From Reyranella sp. (GTDB taxonomy: Bacteria; Pseudomonadota; Alphaproteobacteria; Reyranellales; Reyranellaceae), in the NCBI RefSeq assembly GCF_004297405.1, contig NZ_SCVC01000049.1, forward strand, positions 1-64,000: a stretch of DNA of 64,000 bases. The letters are read 5' to 3'. The notes below the pieces were generated by a model. That model worked only from the letters and a program-made list of their open reading frames with translations. It did not search any database and was not told the DNA's origin. The number at the start of each line of letters is the position of its first letter. The first letter of the stretch is position 1. Shown here in pieces: positions 17,029 through 26,962 of this stretch. A program made the position numbers and the translations under genes.

Positions 17029-17732
17029 TCGAGATCAGCGGCGTCGCGACACGGATCGGCAAGCTGCAGATCCTCTCGAATATAACTCTCGGCGTGCCCG
17101 CCGGGAAACTGGTCAGCATCGTCGGGGCAAACGGCGCGGGAAAGACGACCCTGCTGCGAACCATCTCGAGGTTGCTGCCCGTCGCGGCCGGCAGCGTCCG
17201 GTTCGAGGGGCACGATCTTGCAGCCCTGCAGCCCCAGCGGGTCGCCGAGCTTGGACTTGTCCACGTGCCGCAAGGGCGCCAGATCGTGCCCAACCTCACG
17301 GTCGAGGACAATCTTCTCATCGGCGCCCGGCATGTGCGATCGCTGTCGGCCGCGGTGATCGCACAGAGGCTCGCGCTCGAGTACCAGCGCTTCCCGGTCC
17401 TCTCCGAGCGGCGCCACGTGGCGGGCAGCTCTCTGTCCGGCGGAGAGCAGCAGATGCTGGCCATCTCGCGGGCCCTGATGATGAAGCCGAAGGCCCTGAT
17501 GCTGGACGAGCCGTCGCTCGGCCTCGCGCCGCGCATCGTCGCTCTGATCATGGAGACCCTGCAGGCCCTGCGCGATGGCGGGACGACAGTCCTGCTGGTC
17601 GAGCAGGCCGCCATGCTCGCGCTGGGCATCGCCGATTTCGGATACGTGATGAAGAACGGCCGCGTTGCAATGTCGGGCGCCGCCCGCGACCTGCTGGCCG
17701 ATCGCATGCTCGTTCAATCCTATCTCAGCTGA
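17025..17732 (+). CDS. livF: LivF-type ABC ATPase
   Basis: A 235-residue ATPase with Walker A GANGAGKTT (K40), Q-loop region, signature SLSGGEQQML, Walker B LMLDEPSLGL and switch His after LLVEQ. It pairs with the LivG half of the preceding fusion protein. The start codon overlaps the previous stop by four bases. Confidence 0.92.
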   Translation: MIEISGVATRIGKLQILSNITLGVPAGKLVSIVGANGAGKTTLLRTISRLLPVAAGSVRFEGHDLAALQPQRVAELGLVHVPQGRQIVPNLTVEDNLLIGARHVRSLSAAVIAQRLALEYQRFPVLSERRHVAGSSLSGGEQQMLAISRALMMKPKALMLDEPSLGLAPRIVALIMETLQALRDGGTTVLLVEQAAMLALGIADFGYVMKNGRVAMSGAARDLLADRMLVQSYLS

Positions 17733-17747
17733 GGAAGAGGTTTGGCA

Positions 17748-18992
17748 ATGGCTATGGATGTCTACGTCGTCGGCGTCGGAATGACGAAGTTCGGAAGGTA
17801 TCTCGACAAGTCGGTGAAGGACCTGACGGGGGAAGCGACGCTCGAGGCGCTGCGCGACGCGGGGATCACCCAGAAGGACGTCGGAGCGGCATTCTTCGCC
17901 AACACGTCGCAGGGCTACATCGAAGGCCAGCACATGGTCAGAGGCCAGATCGCGCTGCGCGAGATCGGCTTCGAGGAGACTCCGGTCAGCAACGTCGAGA
18001 ATGCCTGTGCGAGCGCCACCACGGCGTTCCACCTGGCATTCACCAATCTTCGCGCCGGGATGTCCGACATCACCCTTGCAGTCGGCGTCGACAAGATGTC
18101 GACCAGCGACAAGCAGAAGGGCTTTTCGGTGTTCGACGGCGCATGGGACGTGACCACGGCCAACGAAACGGCCGCCATACTGGCCAAGCTCGGAGTGGGC
18201 GTCGAACCGCCGCTCGGCCGCGGGCACGGGCCCAATACCCGAAGCCTGTTCATGGATGTCTATGCCTCGCTCAGCAAGTACCACATGAAGCGCTTCGGTA
18301 CGACGGAGCGCCACCTGGCGGCCGTCTCCGCAAAAAACCACTGGCATTCGACAATGAACCCGCTGGCGCAATACCAGCAGGACATGTCCATCGAGGAGGT
18401 CCTGGCGGCGCGGATGATCTCGTGGCCGCTGACCATCCCGATGTGTGCGCCCATCAGCGACGGTGCCGCCGCGGCGGTCCTGGCAACGGATGAGGGTATC
18501 GACCGGCTCGGTCTGGATCGAAGACGCGCCATCAGGATCCGGGCCTCGGTCCTTGCGGGAGGCACGAACCGGGATCCGGAGGCGCTGGAGCGGCAGATCG
18601 GCCACCTCGCTGCGTTGCGTGCCTACGAAATGGCGGGCCTGGGGCCGGAGGAGATGTCGGTCGCCGAGGTGCACGACGCCAGCGCCTTCGCCGAGATCCA
18701 ACAGTCCGAGAATCTGGGCTTCTGCGAGTACGGTCAGGGCGGATGGATCGCGGAACGCGGCGAGACCCGGCTGGGCGGGCGCATTCCGATCAACACGTCG
18801 GGCGGGCTGGAGTCGAAGGGACATCCGATCGGCGCCACGGGCATCGGCCAGGTCCACGAACTCGTCACCCAGCTGCGCCGGGAGGCAGGCCCGCGCCAGG
18901 TCGAGGGCGCACGGTTCGCCATCGCCGAGAACGGCGGCGGATTCTACCGCTGCGAAGAGGCGCTGGTCTGCATGACCATACTCGGGAACTGA
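17748..18992 (+). CDS. Thiolase family (SCP2-thiolase type)
   Basis: A 414-residue thiolase-fold enzyme. The nucleophile is C87 in VENACASATTAFHLAF and the acid/base histidine is H359 in SKGHPIGATG. The subfamily resembles sterol-carrier-protein-x thiolases and lipid-transfer proteins. It would cleave a 3-ketoacyl-CoA with CoA. The ATG at 17748 follows GAGGAAGAGG; a TTG at 17742 is also in frame. It is followed two bases later by an acyl-CoA ligase, consistent with beta-oxidation of the imported acid. Confidence 0.85.
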   Translation: MAMDVYVVGVGMTKFGRYLDKSVKDLTGEATLEALRDAGITQKDVGAAFFANTSQGYIEGQHMVRGQIALREIGFEETPVSNVENACASATTAFHLAFTNLRAGMSDITLAVGVDKMSTSDKQKGFSVFDGAWDVTTANETAAILAKLGVGVEPPLGRGHGPNTRSLFMDVYASLSKYHMKRFGTTERHLAAVSAKNHWHSTMNPLAQYQQDMSIEEVLAARMISWPLTIPMCAPISDGAAAAVLATDEGIDRLGLDRRRAIRIRASVLAGGTNRDPEALERQIGHLAALRAYEMAGLGPEEMSVAEVHDASAFAEIQQSENLGFCEYGQGGWIAERGETRLGGRIPINTSGGLESKGHPIGATGIGQVHELVTQLRREAGPRQVEGARFAIAENGGGFYRCEEALVCMTILGN

Positions 18993-18993
18993 C

Positions 18994-20541
18994 ATGCTCG
19001 CCGCGAACATTGCCGGCTTCCTGCCGCAACTCGCCCGGATCCACGGGCACCGTCCGGCGGTGTCCGTGGGCACCGAGCCGTTCTGCAACTATGCGGCGCT
19101 CGCCGAACGGGTCGCCTGCCTCGCGGGAGCCTTGCGCAAAAGGTTGGGCCTGCAGGCGGGCGATCGCGTGGGCCTCGCGATGAAGAACGCCCCGCAGTAC
19201 CTGGAGATCCTGCTGGCGTGCTGGCACGGCGGACTGTGCGCGGTGCCCATCAACGCAAAGCTCCATCAGCGTGAATTCGCCTACATCCTGCAGAACAGCG
19301 GCGCCCGGGTCTGCTTCGTCACGGACGATCTGGCGGAAACCGTTTCAGCGCTGCAAGACGAGGTCGAAGGACTGCGGCAGGTCATCTGCGTCGAGGAGGG
19401 CGAATACGAATCGCTGCTCCGCGGCGAGAGCCTGCCGCTGCAGGCGACGCTGATCGACGAACCGGCGTGGATTTTCTACACGAGCGGCACGACGGGACGC
19501 CCGAAGGGAGCGACGCTGTCGCATCGCAACCTTCTAGGCATGGCATTGCGCTACTATGCCGACATCGATCCGGTGTCCGAGGCCGATTGCTATCTTCACG
19601 CAGCGCCTCTGTCGCATGGCGGCGGCCTCTACGGCCTGCCGCACCTTTTCAAGGCCTCGCATCAGGTCATTCCGGATAGCCGCGGCTTCGATGCGGCGGA
19701 GATCTTCGATCTGCTGGAGATCTACAAGAACGTCACTTTCTTCGCGGCGCCGACGATGTTGACTCGTCTGACCGGCCATCGCCGGGCGGGGACGGCACCG
19801 GTCGATGCCATCAAGACCATCTACTCTGGCGGCGCTCCGATGTACCTGGAGGATATGAAGCGTGCGCTGGCGACCTTCGGGCCGCGCTTCTACCAGATAT
19901 TCGGTCAGGGGGAGTCGCCCATGACCGGCACTGGCCTCAGCAAGGCATTCCACGCTGATTCCGCGCACCCGCGCTTCGAGCAGCGCCTCGCCAGCACCGG
20001 CGTGCCGAGAACCGGCGTCGACGTTCGCGTCGTCGATGATGGTGATCGCGACGTGTCTGTCGGCGAGCTGGGCGAGGTGCTCTTCCGTAGCGACGTTTCG
20101 ATGCGCGGATACTGGAACGATCCGGAAGCGACGGCGAGCACGCTGCGGGGCGGCTGGCTGCATACGGGCGACATCGGCTGCTTCGACGAGGATGGATTCC
20201 TCACGCTCAAGGATCGATCGAAGGACATGATCATCAGCGGCGGGACCAACATCTATCCGCGCGAGATCGAGGAGGTCCTGCTGACCGACCGCCGCGTACT
20301 GGAAGTGTCGGTCGTCGGGCGGCGGCACGAAGACTGGGGCGAGGAGGTCGTCGCCTTCGTGGTCGCGCATGGTGGACAGGCGATCCGCGGCGAGGAGCTC
20401 GACGCGCTCTGTCTGCAGAACATCGCGCGCTTCAAGAGACCCAAGGCCTACTTCTTCGTCGAGGAGCTGCCGAAGAACAACTACGGCAAGGTTCTGAAGA
20501 CGGAGCTTCGCCTCAAGCTGGCCGGACAGCAGGCCTATTAG
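18994..20541 (+). CDS. Acyl-CoA synthetase (AMP-forming)
   Basis: A 515-residue ANL-superfamily ligase. The ATP/AMP loop YTSGTTGRPKG is at residues 162-172, GWLHTGDIGCFDEDGFL carries the adenosine-ribose Asp, and the C-terminal catalytic lysine lies in KNNYGKVLKTEL. It activates a carboxylate to its CoA thioester. The substrate is not visible in the sequence. It begins one base after the thiolase stop. Confidence 0.9.
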   Translation: MLAANIAGFLPQLARIHGHRPAVSVGTEPFCNYAALAERVACLAGALRKRLGLQAGDRVGLAMKNAPQYLEILLACWHGGLCAVPINAKLHQREFAYILQNSGARVCFVTDDLAETVSALQDEVEGLRQVICVEEGEYESLLRGESLPLQATLIDEPAWIFYTSGTTGRPKGATLSHRNLLGMALRYYADIDPVSEADCYLHAAPLSHGGGLYGLPHLFKASHQVIPDSRGFDAAEIFDLLEIYKNVTFFAAPTMLTRLTGHRRAGTAPVDAIKTIYSGGAPMYLEDMKRALATFGPRFYQIFGQGESPMTGTGLSKAFHADSAHPRFEQRLASTGVPRTGVDVRVVDDGDRDVSVGELGEVLFRSDVSMRGYWNDPEATASTLRGGWLHTGDIGCFDEDGFLTLKDRSKDMIISGGTNIYPREIEEVLLTDRRVLEVSVVGRRHEDWGEEVVAFVVAHGGQAIRGEELDALCLQNIARFKRPKAYFFVEELPKNNYGKVLKTELRLKLAGQQAY

Positions 20542-20584
20542 ATCGCAGCCAGGCGGCTGGCGATAGCCCGAGCAGGAGGACGTA

Positions 20585-21571
20585 ATGCACAAGCGCGTAC
20601 TTGGAAGCAGCGGGATCGAGGTTTCGGCCGTCGGGCTCGGATGCATGGGGATGTCGGAATTCTACGGTCCCAGCGAAGACTCGGTCTCCCTGGCTACGCT
20701 CGAATTCGCGTTGGCGTCGGGCGTGACGCTGTACGACTCGGCCGATACATATGGCGTGGGCCACAACGAGGAATTGCTGGGCCGATTCATCCGGGGCAAG
20801 CGGGATCGCGTGGTCGTGGCGACGAAATGCGGCATCGTGAGGGAAAAGGGGAAGTACGAACGTCGTATCGACACGTCCCCCGCCTACATCAGGTCGGCCT
20901 GCGAGGCATCGCTGAAGAGGCTCGGCACCGATACGATCGATCTCTACTACCTTCATCGACTGAGCGCCGATGTCGCCATCGAGGAGTCGGTCGGCGCGCT
21001 GGCCGACCTCGTGAAGGCGGGCAAGATCCGGAGCATCGGTCTCTGCGAGGTCTCGGCGAAGACGCTGGCGCGCGCCCACGCGGTTCATCCGGTCCCGGCG
21101 GTGCAGAGCGAGTACTCGCTGTGGACGCGCGATCCGGAGGCGGAGATCCTGCCTGCCTGCCGGGTAAGGAATGTCGCCTTCGTCGCCTACAGCCCTCTCG
21201 GCAGGGGCTTCCTGACCGGCCGGATCACCAGTACGGAAGGGTTGGCCGACAACGATTTCCGGCGGTCCAACCCGCGTTTCCAGGCCGAGAACATCGTCTG
21301 CAACGCACGCCTCTTGGAGGCGGTGAGCGGCGTCGCCGACCGGCATGGCTGCAAGACCGGCCAAGTCGCCCTGGCGTGGCTGCTTGCACAGGGCAAGGAT
21401 ATCATTCCCATTCCCGGTACACGGCGGCAGAGTTATCTGGCGGAGAATGTCGGTAGCGCCGAGATCTTGCTGGATACCGACGACCTCGGGCTTCTCGACG
21501 GTGCTTTCCGTCCCGAAGCGATCAGCGGCGAGCGCTACACGCCGGAAGGGATGAAGGGCGTCAATGCGTAA
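20585..21571 (+). CDS. Aldo/keto reductase
   Basis: A 328-residue (alpha/beta)8 reductase. The N-terminus is VLGSSGIEVSAVGLGCMGMS; the catalytic tetrad is visible as D (LYDSADTYG), Y in that segment, K (VATKCGIV) and H (YYLHRL). It resembles the AKR13/YhdN-like group, NADPH-dependent on small ketones and aldehydes. AGGAGG lies upstream of ATG 20585. It is the last enzyme gene before the regulator. Confidence 0.88.
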   Translation: MHKRVLGSSGIEVSAVGLGCMGMSEFYGPSEDSVSLATLEFALASGVTLYDSADTYGVGHNEELLGRFIRGKRDRVVVATKCGIVREKGKYERRIDTSPAYIRSACEASLKRLGTDTIDLYYLHRLSADVAIEESVGALADLVKAGKIRSIGLCEVSAKTLARAHAVHPVPAVQSEYSLWTRDPEAEILPACRVRNVAFVAYSPLGRGFLTGRITSTEGLADNDFRRSNPRFQAENIVCNARLLEAVSGVADRHGCKTGQVALAWLLAQGKDIIPIPGTRRQSYLAENVGSAEILLDTDDLGLLDGAFRPEAISGERYTPEGMKGVNA

Positions 21572-21646
21572 GGCGGTGGCCGGGCGGCACGGGCACCTTG
21601 TACGGTGGTGAAGTCGACGCGGGAGCGGAAGGAGAACGCAAGGAAA

Positions 21647-22327
21647 ATGGCGAACTGGGGGAATGCCGTCCTGACGCCGTTCGAGTTGCGCGGGCAGAAG
21701 CGCGAGGCGCTCTTGAGGCAGGCGGCCCTGGAGTTCCGCAAGCGCGGCTATCATGCCACTTCGATGGATGATATCGCAGCAGCGCTCGGAGTGACCAAGG
21801 GCGCGCTGTACCGCTACGTGAAGGGCAAGGATGAGGTGCTGCATCACTGCTTCAAGCAGTCCGAGAAGATCGCCAGGGCGGCGATCGAGCGCGCCCTTGC
21901 CGGCGGCGGAACCGGGGCCGAGCAGCTCCGCGTCTTCGTCACGGAGTTCGTGCGCGAGTACCTGGACAGCAACTTCGCGGGCGGGGCGATGATTGAAATC
22001 GACGCGCTGCTGCCTCATCAACGGGAGGATGTGGTTGCCGGGCGCGATGGCATAGACAAGGCGCTGAAGGAGATGGTCCGGAAGGGCGTCGCGGATGGCA
22101 GCATTAGCGACGGCAACAGAAAGTTCATGATCCTTGCGCTGATGGGCTCCATCAACTGGATGCCGAACTGGTATTCGCCGAGAGGTGAACTCAGCAGCCG
22201 GGAGATCGCGGAGGAAACGGCAAACATCTTCCTTAACGGCATGCGCCCTCGCGCCGACGGCGAAACACCTACGGTCAACGTGGCGCGCTCGCGCAACCAT
22301 AAGATGAAAGCACGAAGCAACATATGA
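21647..22327 (+). CDS. TetR-family regulator
   Basis: A 226-residue regulator with the TetR helix-turn-helix near the start: ALEFRKRGYHATSMDDIAAA, LGVTKGALYRYVKGKDEVL. The C-terminal domain is of the FadR/KstR-like ligand-binding type, often controlled by acyl-CoAs (family knowledge). ATG 21647 is preferred; an upstream GTG at 21605 would add 14 residues. It closes the liv/beta-oxidation cluster and is the candidate repressor for the twin palindromes at 13059-13089. Confidence 0.87.
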   Translation: MANWGNAVLTPFELRGQKREALLRQAALEFRKRGYHATSMDDIAAALGVTKGALYRYVKGKDEVLHHCFKQSEKIARAAIERALAGGGTGAEQLRVFVTEFVREYLDSNFAGGAMIEIDALLPHQREDVVAGRDGIDKALKEMVRKGVADGSISDGNRKFMILALMGSINWMPNWYSPRGELSSREIAEETANIFLNGMRPRADGETPTVNVARSRNHKMKARSNI

Positions 22328-22810
22328 ATCACCACTACTGCGTACCATCTCTTCAACTGAAGCTAGCTTGCCACTGATACACTCACCACAAAAAGTGGCG
22401 AATACCTCTGACAAACCAACTCAGTACAACAAGGCGATCCTGTCCTTGCTCAAAAAGCCCATCCGGCCAAAGAACCGGGTTGCCAACACAGACTTCCGCT
22501 GACGATCCTCGACTAGGACAATAGAGCATTGTCCGCTGCTGTGATCTGAGCACCATGCAAGGGCTATGGGCGCTCTGGCATCCGAGCGACGCAATTGCGG
22601 ACCGCGACGATCCTCAACGCCGAAGCGGGTGTGCCGGGCCGATCACCGCAACTAAGCGGCCCCAACGGCACGATGGGGCCGTAAAAAAGATTGCGCGTGC
22701 GGGGGATTACCTCTCACCCCTCCGAATTGCACGCCAGGCCCGCCGCGTGGGCGCTCCGCATGATCCTGCTCTTGTACTGACGAAGAATGACGGCCTGATC
22801 TTTCGTTGCC
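22328..22810. other. 483-bp gap before traG
   Basis: No convincing gene. A strong inverted repeat CGGCCCCA (22657-22664)/TGGGGCCG (22674-22681) is followed on the plus strand by TAAAAAAG, not by a T-tract, so it does not look like a terminator for the upstream operon. This stretch is the junction between cargo and ICE backbone and would hold the traG promoter. Confidence 0.4.
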
Positions 22811-24808
22811 ATGTCCGCGACCAAGATCCTCTGGGGACAGATCACCCTCGTATTCGCCATCGTGCTCGTCACCCTGTGGGGGGCGACGCAATGGACGGGT
22901 TGGCGACTAGGCTATCAGCCGCAGCTCGGGCCGCCCTGGTTCGAGTTCGCCGGCGTTCCGGTCTACCTCCCACCGGCCTTCTTCTGGTGGTGGTACGCCT
23001 ATGACGCCTATGCGCCCTCCATCTTCGTCGAAGGCGCCTGCATCGCGGCCTCGGGAGGATTGATCTCGATCGCGGTGGCGATCGGCATGTCGGTCTGGCG
23101 GGCCCGCGAAGCCAAGAACGTGGCCACCTATGGCTCGGCGCGCTGGGCGACGATGCGCGAGGCACGCAATGCGGGGCTATTGGGTCTCGATGGGGTCGTC
23201 CTCGGAAAGCTGGGGGCCGACTACCTGCGCCATGACGGGCCTGAGCACGTCCTGTGCTTTGCCCCGACGCGAAGCGGAAAGGGCGTCGGCCTGGTCGTGC
23301 CGACCTTGCTGACCTGGCCGGGCAGCTCGATCGTACACGACATCAAGGGCGAGAACTGGGAGCTGACCTCGGGCTTTCGGTCACGGCATGGGCGCGTGCT
23401 GCTGTTCGACCCGACCAATGCGGAATCGGCGGCTTACAATCCGCTGCTGGAAGTTCGCCGCGGAGAATGGGAAGTGCGCGACGTCCAGAATATCGCCGAC
23501 GTCCTGGTCGATCCCGAAGGCGCATTGGAGCGACGGAACCATTGGGAGAAGACCAGTCATGCCCTGCTGGTCGGCGCGATCCTGCATGTCCTGTATGCCG
23601 AGCCGAACAAGACGCTGGCCGGCGTCGCGGCCTTCCTGTCCGATCCGAAGCGGCCGATGGAGACGACCCTCCGGGCGATGATGACGATGCCGCACCTCGG
23701 CGAGGCGGGTGTTCATCCGGTGATCGCGTCGGCCGCCCGGGAACTGCTGAACAAGAGCGAGAACGAACGCTCGGGCGTGCTCTCGACCGCCATGTCGTTC
23801 CTCGGCCTGTACCGGGATCCAGTGGTGGCCCAGGTGACCCGCCGCTGCGATTGGCGCATCCGCGATCTCGTCGAGGACGAACGGCCGACAACCCTTTACC
23901 TCGTCGTGCCGCCCTCCGACATCAGTCGGACCAAACCACTGGTGCGGCTCGTGCTGAACCAGATCGGCCGCCGGCTGACCGAGGAACTCCATGCCAAGGG
24001 CCGGCGCCACAGGCTGCTGCTCATGCTCGACGAGTTCCCCGCATTGGGTCGCCTCGACTTCTTCGAATCCGCGCTCGCCTTCATGGCCGGATACGGGCTG
24101 AAGAGCTTCCTCATCGCCCAGTCACTCAACCAGATCGAGAAGGCCTATGGGCCGAACAATGCCATTCTCGACAACTGCCATGTGCGCGTCTCCTTCGCCA
24201 CGAACGACGAGCGCACCGCCAAGCGCGTCTCGGATGCGCTCGGCACCGCGACCGAGATTCGCGATGCGAGGAACTATGCCGGCCATAGGCTGAGCCCCTG
24301 GCTCGGCCATCTCATGGTCTCGCGGCAGGAGACGGCGCGACCGCTGCTGACGCCTGGCGAAGTCATGCAACTGCCGGCCACCGACGAATTGGTGATGGTC
24401 TCCGGCTGCCCGCCGATCCGGGCCAGGAAGGCACGGTATTACGAGGACCGGCGGCTGACGGAGCGTCTGTTTCCGGTACCGAAGCCGGAAAGGCCGAAGG
24501 TAACCAGCACGGCGGGAGATGACTGGAGCGGCACGCCCGCTCCGACGAGCCGGGGCGGGAGCGAGGGAGTGGCAGGCTTCCATGCGGTGCATCCCGTCGA
24601 TGATCCCGCTAACGGCGGAATCCGCCGAGAGCCGGAGCTCGCCGAGCATGAAGACATCGCACCCGAGCCAGCGAAGCCCTCACCGGAGTTTGAGTTTGGC
24701 GAGGATGAGCCCGACGAGGACGCCGTGCGCGCTCGCGCGTTGCGTGCCGCTGGCCGAGGTCTCGCCCGCCAGGCCGCATTGGATCCCGGCGACGGCATCG
24801 ACCTCTGA
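22811..24808 (+). CDS. traG: TraG/VirD4-type coupling protein
   Basis: A 665-residue inner-membrane ATPase with two membrane segments in the first 100 residues. Walker A is APTRSGKG with K157 and Walker B is LMLDEF with D407/E408. It connects the relaxosome to the Trb channel. The acidic, Pro-rich C-terminal tail after about residue 560 is variable in the family. It is the first gene of a plus-strand block that runs through the whole trb operon. Confidence 0.95.
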   Translation: MSATKILWGQITLVFAIVLVTLWGATQWTGWRLGYQPQLGPPWFEFAGVPVYLPPAFFWWWYAYDAYAPSIFVEGACIAASGGLISIAVAIGMSVWRAREAKNVATYGSARWATMREARNAGLLGLDGVVLGKLGADYLRHDGPEHVLCFAPTRSGKGVGLVVPTLLTWPGSSIVHDIKGENWELTSGFRSRHGRVLLFDPTNAESAAYNPLLEVRRGEWEVRDVQNIADVLVDPEGALERRNHWEKTSHALLVGAILHVLYAEPNKTLAGVAAFLSDPKRPMETTLRAMMTMPHLGEAGVHPVIASAARELLNKSENERSGVLSTAMSFLGLYRDPVVAQVTRRCDWRIRDLVEDERPTTLYLVVPPSDISRTKPLVRLVLNQIGRRLTEELHAKGRRHRLLLMLDEFPALGRLDFFESALAFMAGYGLKSFLIAQSLNQIEKAYGPNNAILDNCHVRVSFATNDERTAKRVSDALGTATEIRDARNYAGHRLSPWLGHLMVSRQETARPLLTPGEVMQLPATDELVMVSGCPPIRARKARYYEDRRLTERLFPVPKPERPKVTSTAGDDWSGTPAPTSRGGSEGVAGFHAVHPVDDPANGGIRREPELAEHEDIAPEPAKPSPEFEFGEDEPDEDAVRARALRAAGRGLARQAALDPGDGIDL

Positions 24809-24816
24809 GCCGATGG

Positions 24817-25257
24817 ATGCGGACAAAGCATACTTTCCGATTGCCGCCCGACCTGGCGATCAAGCTCGCCGACTATGCGCTGCGCAAGCGCGTGCCCCAG
24901 GCGCTCATCGTGGAAACTGCGCTCGCATCCTTCCTGTCACCGGACGGCTCCGAAAGGCTGGAAGGAGCGCTCGGCCGCCGGTTGGACCGGCTCATCCGAC
25001 AGGTCGAACGGCTGGAGCGCCACGTCACCATCTCCAGCGAAGCGTTGGCGCTCTTTGTACGCTTCTGGCTGACGGCGACTCCGCCTTTGCCGGATACCGC
25101 GCAGCCGGCCGCACAGGCCAAGGGCCGGGAACGCTATGAGGGGTATGTTGAGGCGCTCGGCCGCCGCCTGGCAAAAGGCCAGACCCTGGCCGACGAGATC
25201 TCCCAGGACCTCGCGCCGGTAGATGAAGCCGCGGATGAGGGAAGCCATCGGTCCTGA
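24817..25257 (+). CDS. Ribbon-helix-helix (CopG-like) protein
   Basis: A 146-residue protein with an N-terminal ribbon-helix-helix (TFRLPPDLAIKLADYALRKR, VPQALIVETAL). A coiled helical segment (RLDRLIRQVERLERHVT) follows. This CopG-type gene is a constant member between traG and trbB in these ICEs and is thought to regulate the transfer operon. It starts eight bases after the traG stop. Confidence 0.8.
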   Translation: MRTKHTFRLPPDLAIKLADYALRKRVPQALIVETALASFLSPDGSERLEGALGRRLDRLIRQVERLERHVTISSEALALFVRFWLTATPPLPDTAQPAAQAKGRERYEGYVEALGRRLAKGQTLADEISQDLAPVDEAADEGSHRS

Positions 25258-25397
25258 GGCCGGACCGCCGTCCGCCTGCCTTTGTACGCCAGGGCACTAC
25301 GACCTCCTCGGCCTTGTTGCGTCACCCCGTGTCCTGCTCTTTCTAATCGATCCCATTCCACGACCGCTGCTCGGACGGTCCTGCAATCGGGGTGACG

Positions 25398-26366
25398 ATG
25401 ACGGTCCATTCCTTCCAGGCTGAGGTGATCTCCCGCGGCGCGCGCATGCTGCGCACCGCCTTGGGTCCCGCCATCGCCGCGTGGCTCGAGGATCCGTCTG
25501 TCGTCGAGGTGATGCTGAACCCGGACGGACGGCTCTGGATCGACCGGCTGTCGAGTGGGCTGGTCGAGACGGAGGAGCGCCTCGCCGCCGCCGAGGGCGA
25601 GCGCATCGTGCGGCTCGTGGCCCATCATGTCGGTGCCGAGGTCCATCCGGGCAGCCCGCGCGTGTCAGCGGAGCTGCCCGAGACGGGAGAGCGCTTCGAG
25701 GGATTGCTGCCGCCCGTCGTCGTCGCACCCACCTTCGCGATCCGCAAGCCGGCGGTCGCCGTCTTCACCCTCGAGGACTACGCCGCGACGGGCATCATGA
25801 CGGTTGGCCAGGCCGAGGTGCTCCGGCAGGCCGTTGCCGAACGCCGCAACATCCTCGTGGCCGGCGGAACCTCGACCGGCAAGACGACGCTTGCCAACGC
25901 GCTCCTGGCCGAGGTCGCCAAGACCTCGGATCGGGTGGTGCTGATCGAGGATACGCGCGAGCTGCAGTGCCGTGCCGCCAACCTGGTCGCGTTGCGCACG
26001 AAGGACGGCGTGGCGTCGTTGTCCGATCTGGTGCGCTCGTCGCTCCGGCTGCGGCCCGATCGCATCCCGATCGGCGAGGTACGAGGCGCCGAAGCCCTCG
26101 ATCTCCTAAAAGCCTGGGGCACCGGTCATCCGGGTGGCATCGGCACCGTCCATGCCGGCACGGCCATCGGTGCGCTGCGGCGCTTAGAACAGCTCATCCA
26201 GGAAGCCGTCGTCACCGTGCCGCGCGCCCTGATAGCCGAGACGATCGACCTGATCGCCGTGTTGTCGGGCCGCGGTGTCGCGCGCCGGCTGACCGAGCTC
26301 GCCGACGTAAAAGGTCTCGGCGCCGACTCGGACTACGCACTCTCACCCGCAGGAGAACGTCAATGA
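25398..26366 (+). CDS. trbB: TrbB, VirB11-type secretion ATPase
   Basis: A 322-residue hexameric ATPase with Walker A GGTSTGKTT (K162), Asp box LIEDTRELQ, Walker B-like RIPIGEVRGAE and the His box GHPGGIGTVHAGT. It energises pilus assembly. ATG 25398 is preferred to the GTG at 25392. The 140-bp gap before it contains CGTCACCCC at 25320 and its inverse GGGGTGACG at 25389, which could pair. The stop overlaps trbC. Confidence 0.95.
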   Translation: MTVHSFQAEVISRGARMLRTALGPAIAAWLEDPSVVEVMLNPDGRLWIDRLSSGLVETEERLAAAEGERIVRLVAHHVGAEVHPGSPRVSAELPETGERFEGLLPPVVVAPTFAIRKPAVAVFTLEDYAATGIMTVGQAEVLRQAVAERRNILVAGGTSTGKTTLANALLAEVAKTSDRVVLIEDTRELQCRAANLVALRTKDGVASLSDLVRSSLRLRPDRIPIGEVRGAEALDLLKAWGTGHPGGIGTVHAGTAIGALRRLEQLIQEAVVTVPRALIAETIDLIAVLSGRGVARRLTELADVKGLGADSDYALSPAGERQ

Positions 26367-26689
26367 TCCGCTTCGCGATACGGCGCGCCGTCACGGCGAC
26401 CGCCATTCTGACACCGATACCGCTGGCCTTCTCGTCGGCGGCCTACGCGGCGGGTTCCAGTATGCCGTGGGAGCAGCCACTGCAGCAGGTCCTGCAATCG
26501 GTTGAAGGCCCGGTGGCCAAGATCGTTGCCGTGATCATCATCATTGTCACGGGCCTCACCCTGGCCTTCGGCGACACCTCCGGCGGTTTTAGGCGCCTGA
26601 TCCAGATCGTGTTCGGCATCTCGATCGCCTTTGCCGCCTCGAGCTTCTTCCTGTCGTTCTTCTCCTTCGGTGGCGGGGTCCTCGTCTGA
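26363..26689 (+). CDS. trbC: TrbC, pilin subunit precursor
   Basis: A 108-residue propilin with a signal peptide ending AAYAAG and two hydrophobic segments (IVAVIIIIVTGLTLAFG and FGISIAFAASSFFLSFFSFG). In RP4-type systems it is trimmed and cyclised by TraF (here at 9011). ATG 26363 overlaps the trbB stop by four bases. Confidence 0.92.
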   Translation: MIRFAIRRAVTATAILTPIPLAFSSAAYAAGSSMPWEQPLQQVLQSVEGPVAKIVAVIIIIVTGLTLAFGDTSGGFRRLIQIVFGISIAFAASSFFLSFFSFGGGVLV

Positions 26690-26952
26690 TGATCGAATCC
26701 GTCCCCGGCTTCGTCGTGCCGCTGCACCGCGCCTTGACCGAGCCGATCCTGCTGGGCGGCGCGCCGCGAGCGGTCGCGATCCTCAACGGCACGCTGGCGG
26801 CTGCCGTCAGCCTTGGCCTGCGCCTTTGGATCGCGGGTCTGCTGCTCTGGCTCATCGGCCACGGTTTGGCCGTCTGGGCGGCTAAGCGCGACCCGCTCTT
26901 CGTTGACGTGGTGCGCCGCCATCTGCGCATCCCCGGTCGGCTCGGCGTGTGA
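26689..26952 (+). CDS. trbD: TrbD, VirB3-like membrane protein
   Basis: An 87-residue protein with PGFVVPLHRALTEPILLGGA, typical of VirB3/TrbD, and one or two membrane segments in the middle. It shares a single base with the trbC stop and precedes trbE, the VirB4 homologue with which it functions. Confidence 0.92.
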   Translation: MIESVPGFVVPLHRALTEPILLGGAPRAVAILNGTLAAAVSLGLRLWIAGLLLWLIGHGLAVWAAKRDPLFVDVVRRHLRIPGRLGV

Positions 26953-26962
26953 GGGCCATCGC

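Noticed and set aside
22657..22690. Intrinsic terminator after the TetR operon
   Set aside because: The stem is good but an A-tract, not a T-tract, follows on the plus strand, and nothing on the minus strand needs it.
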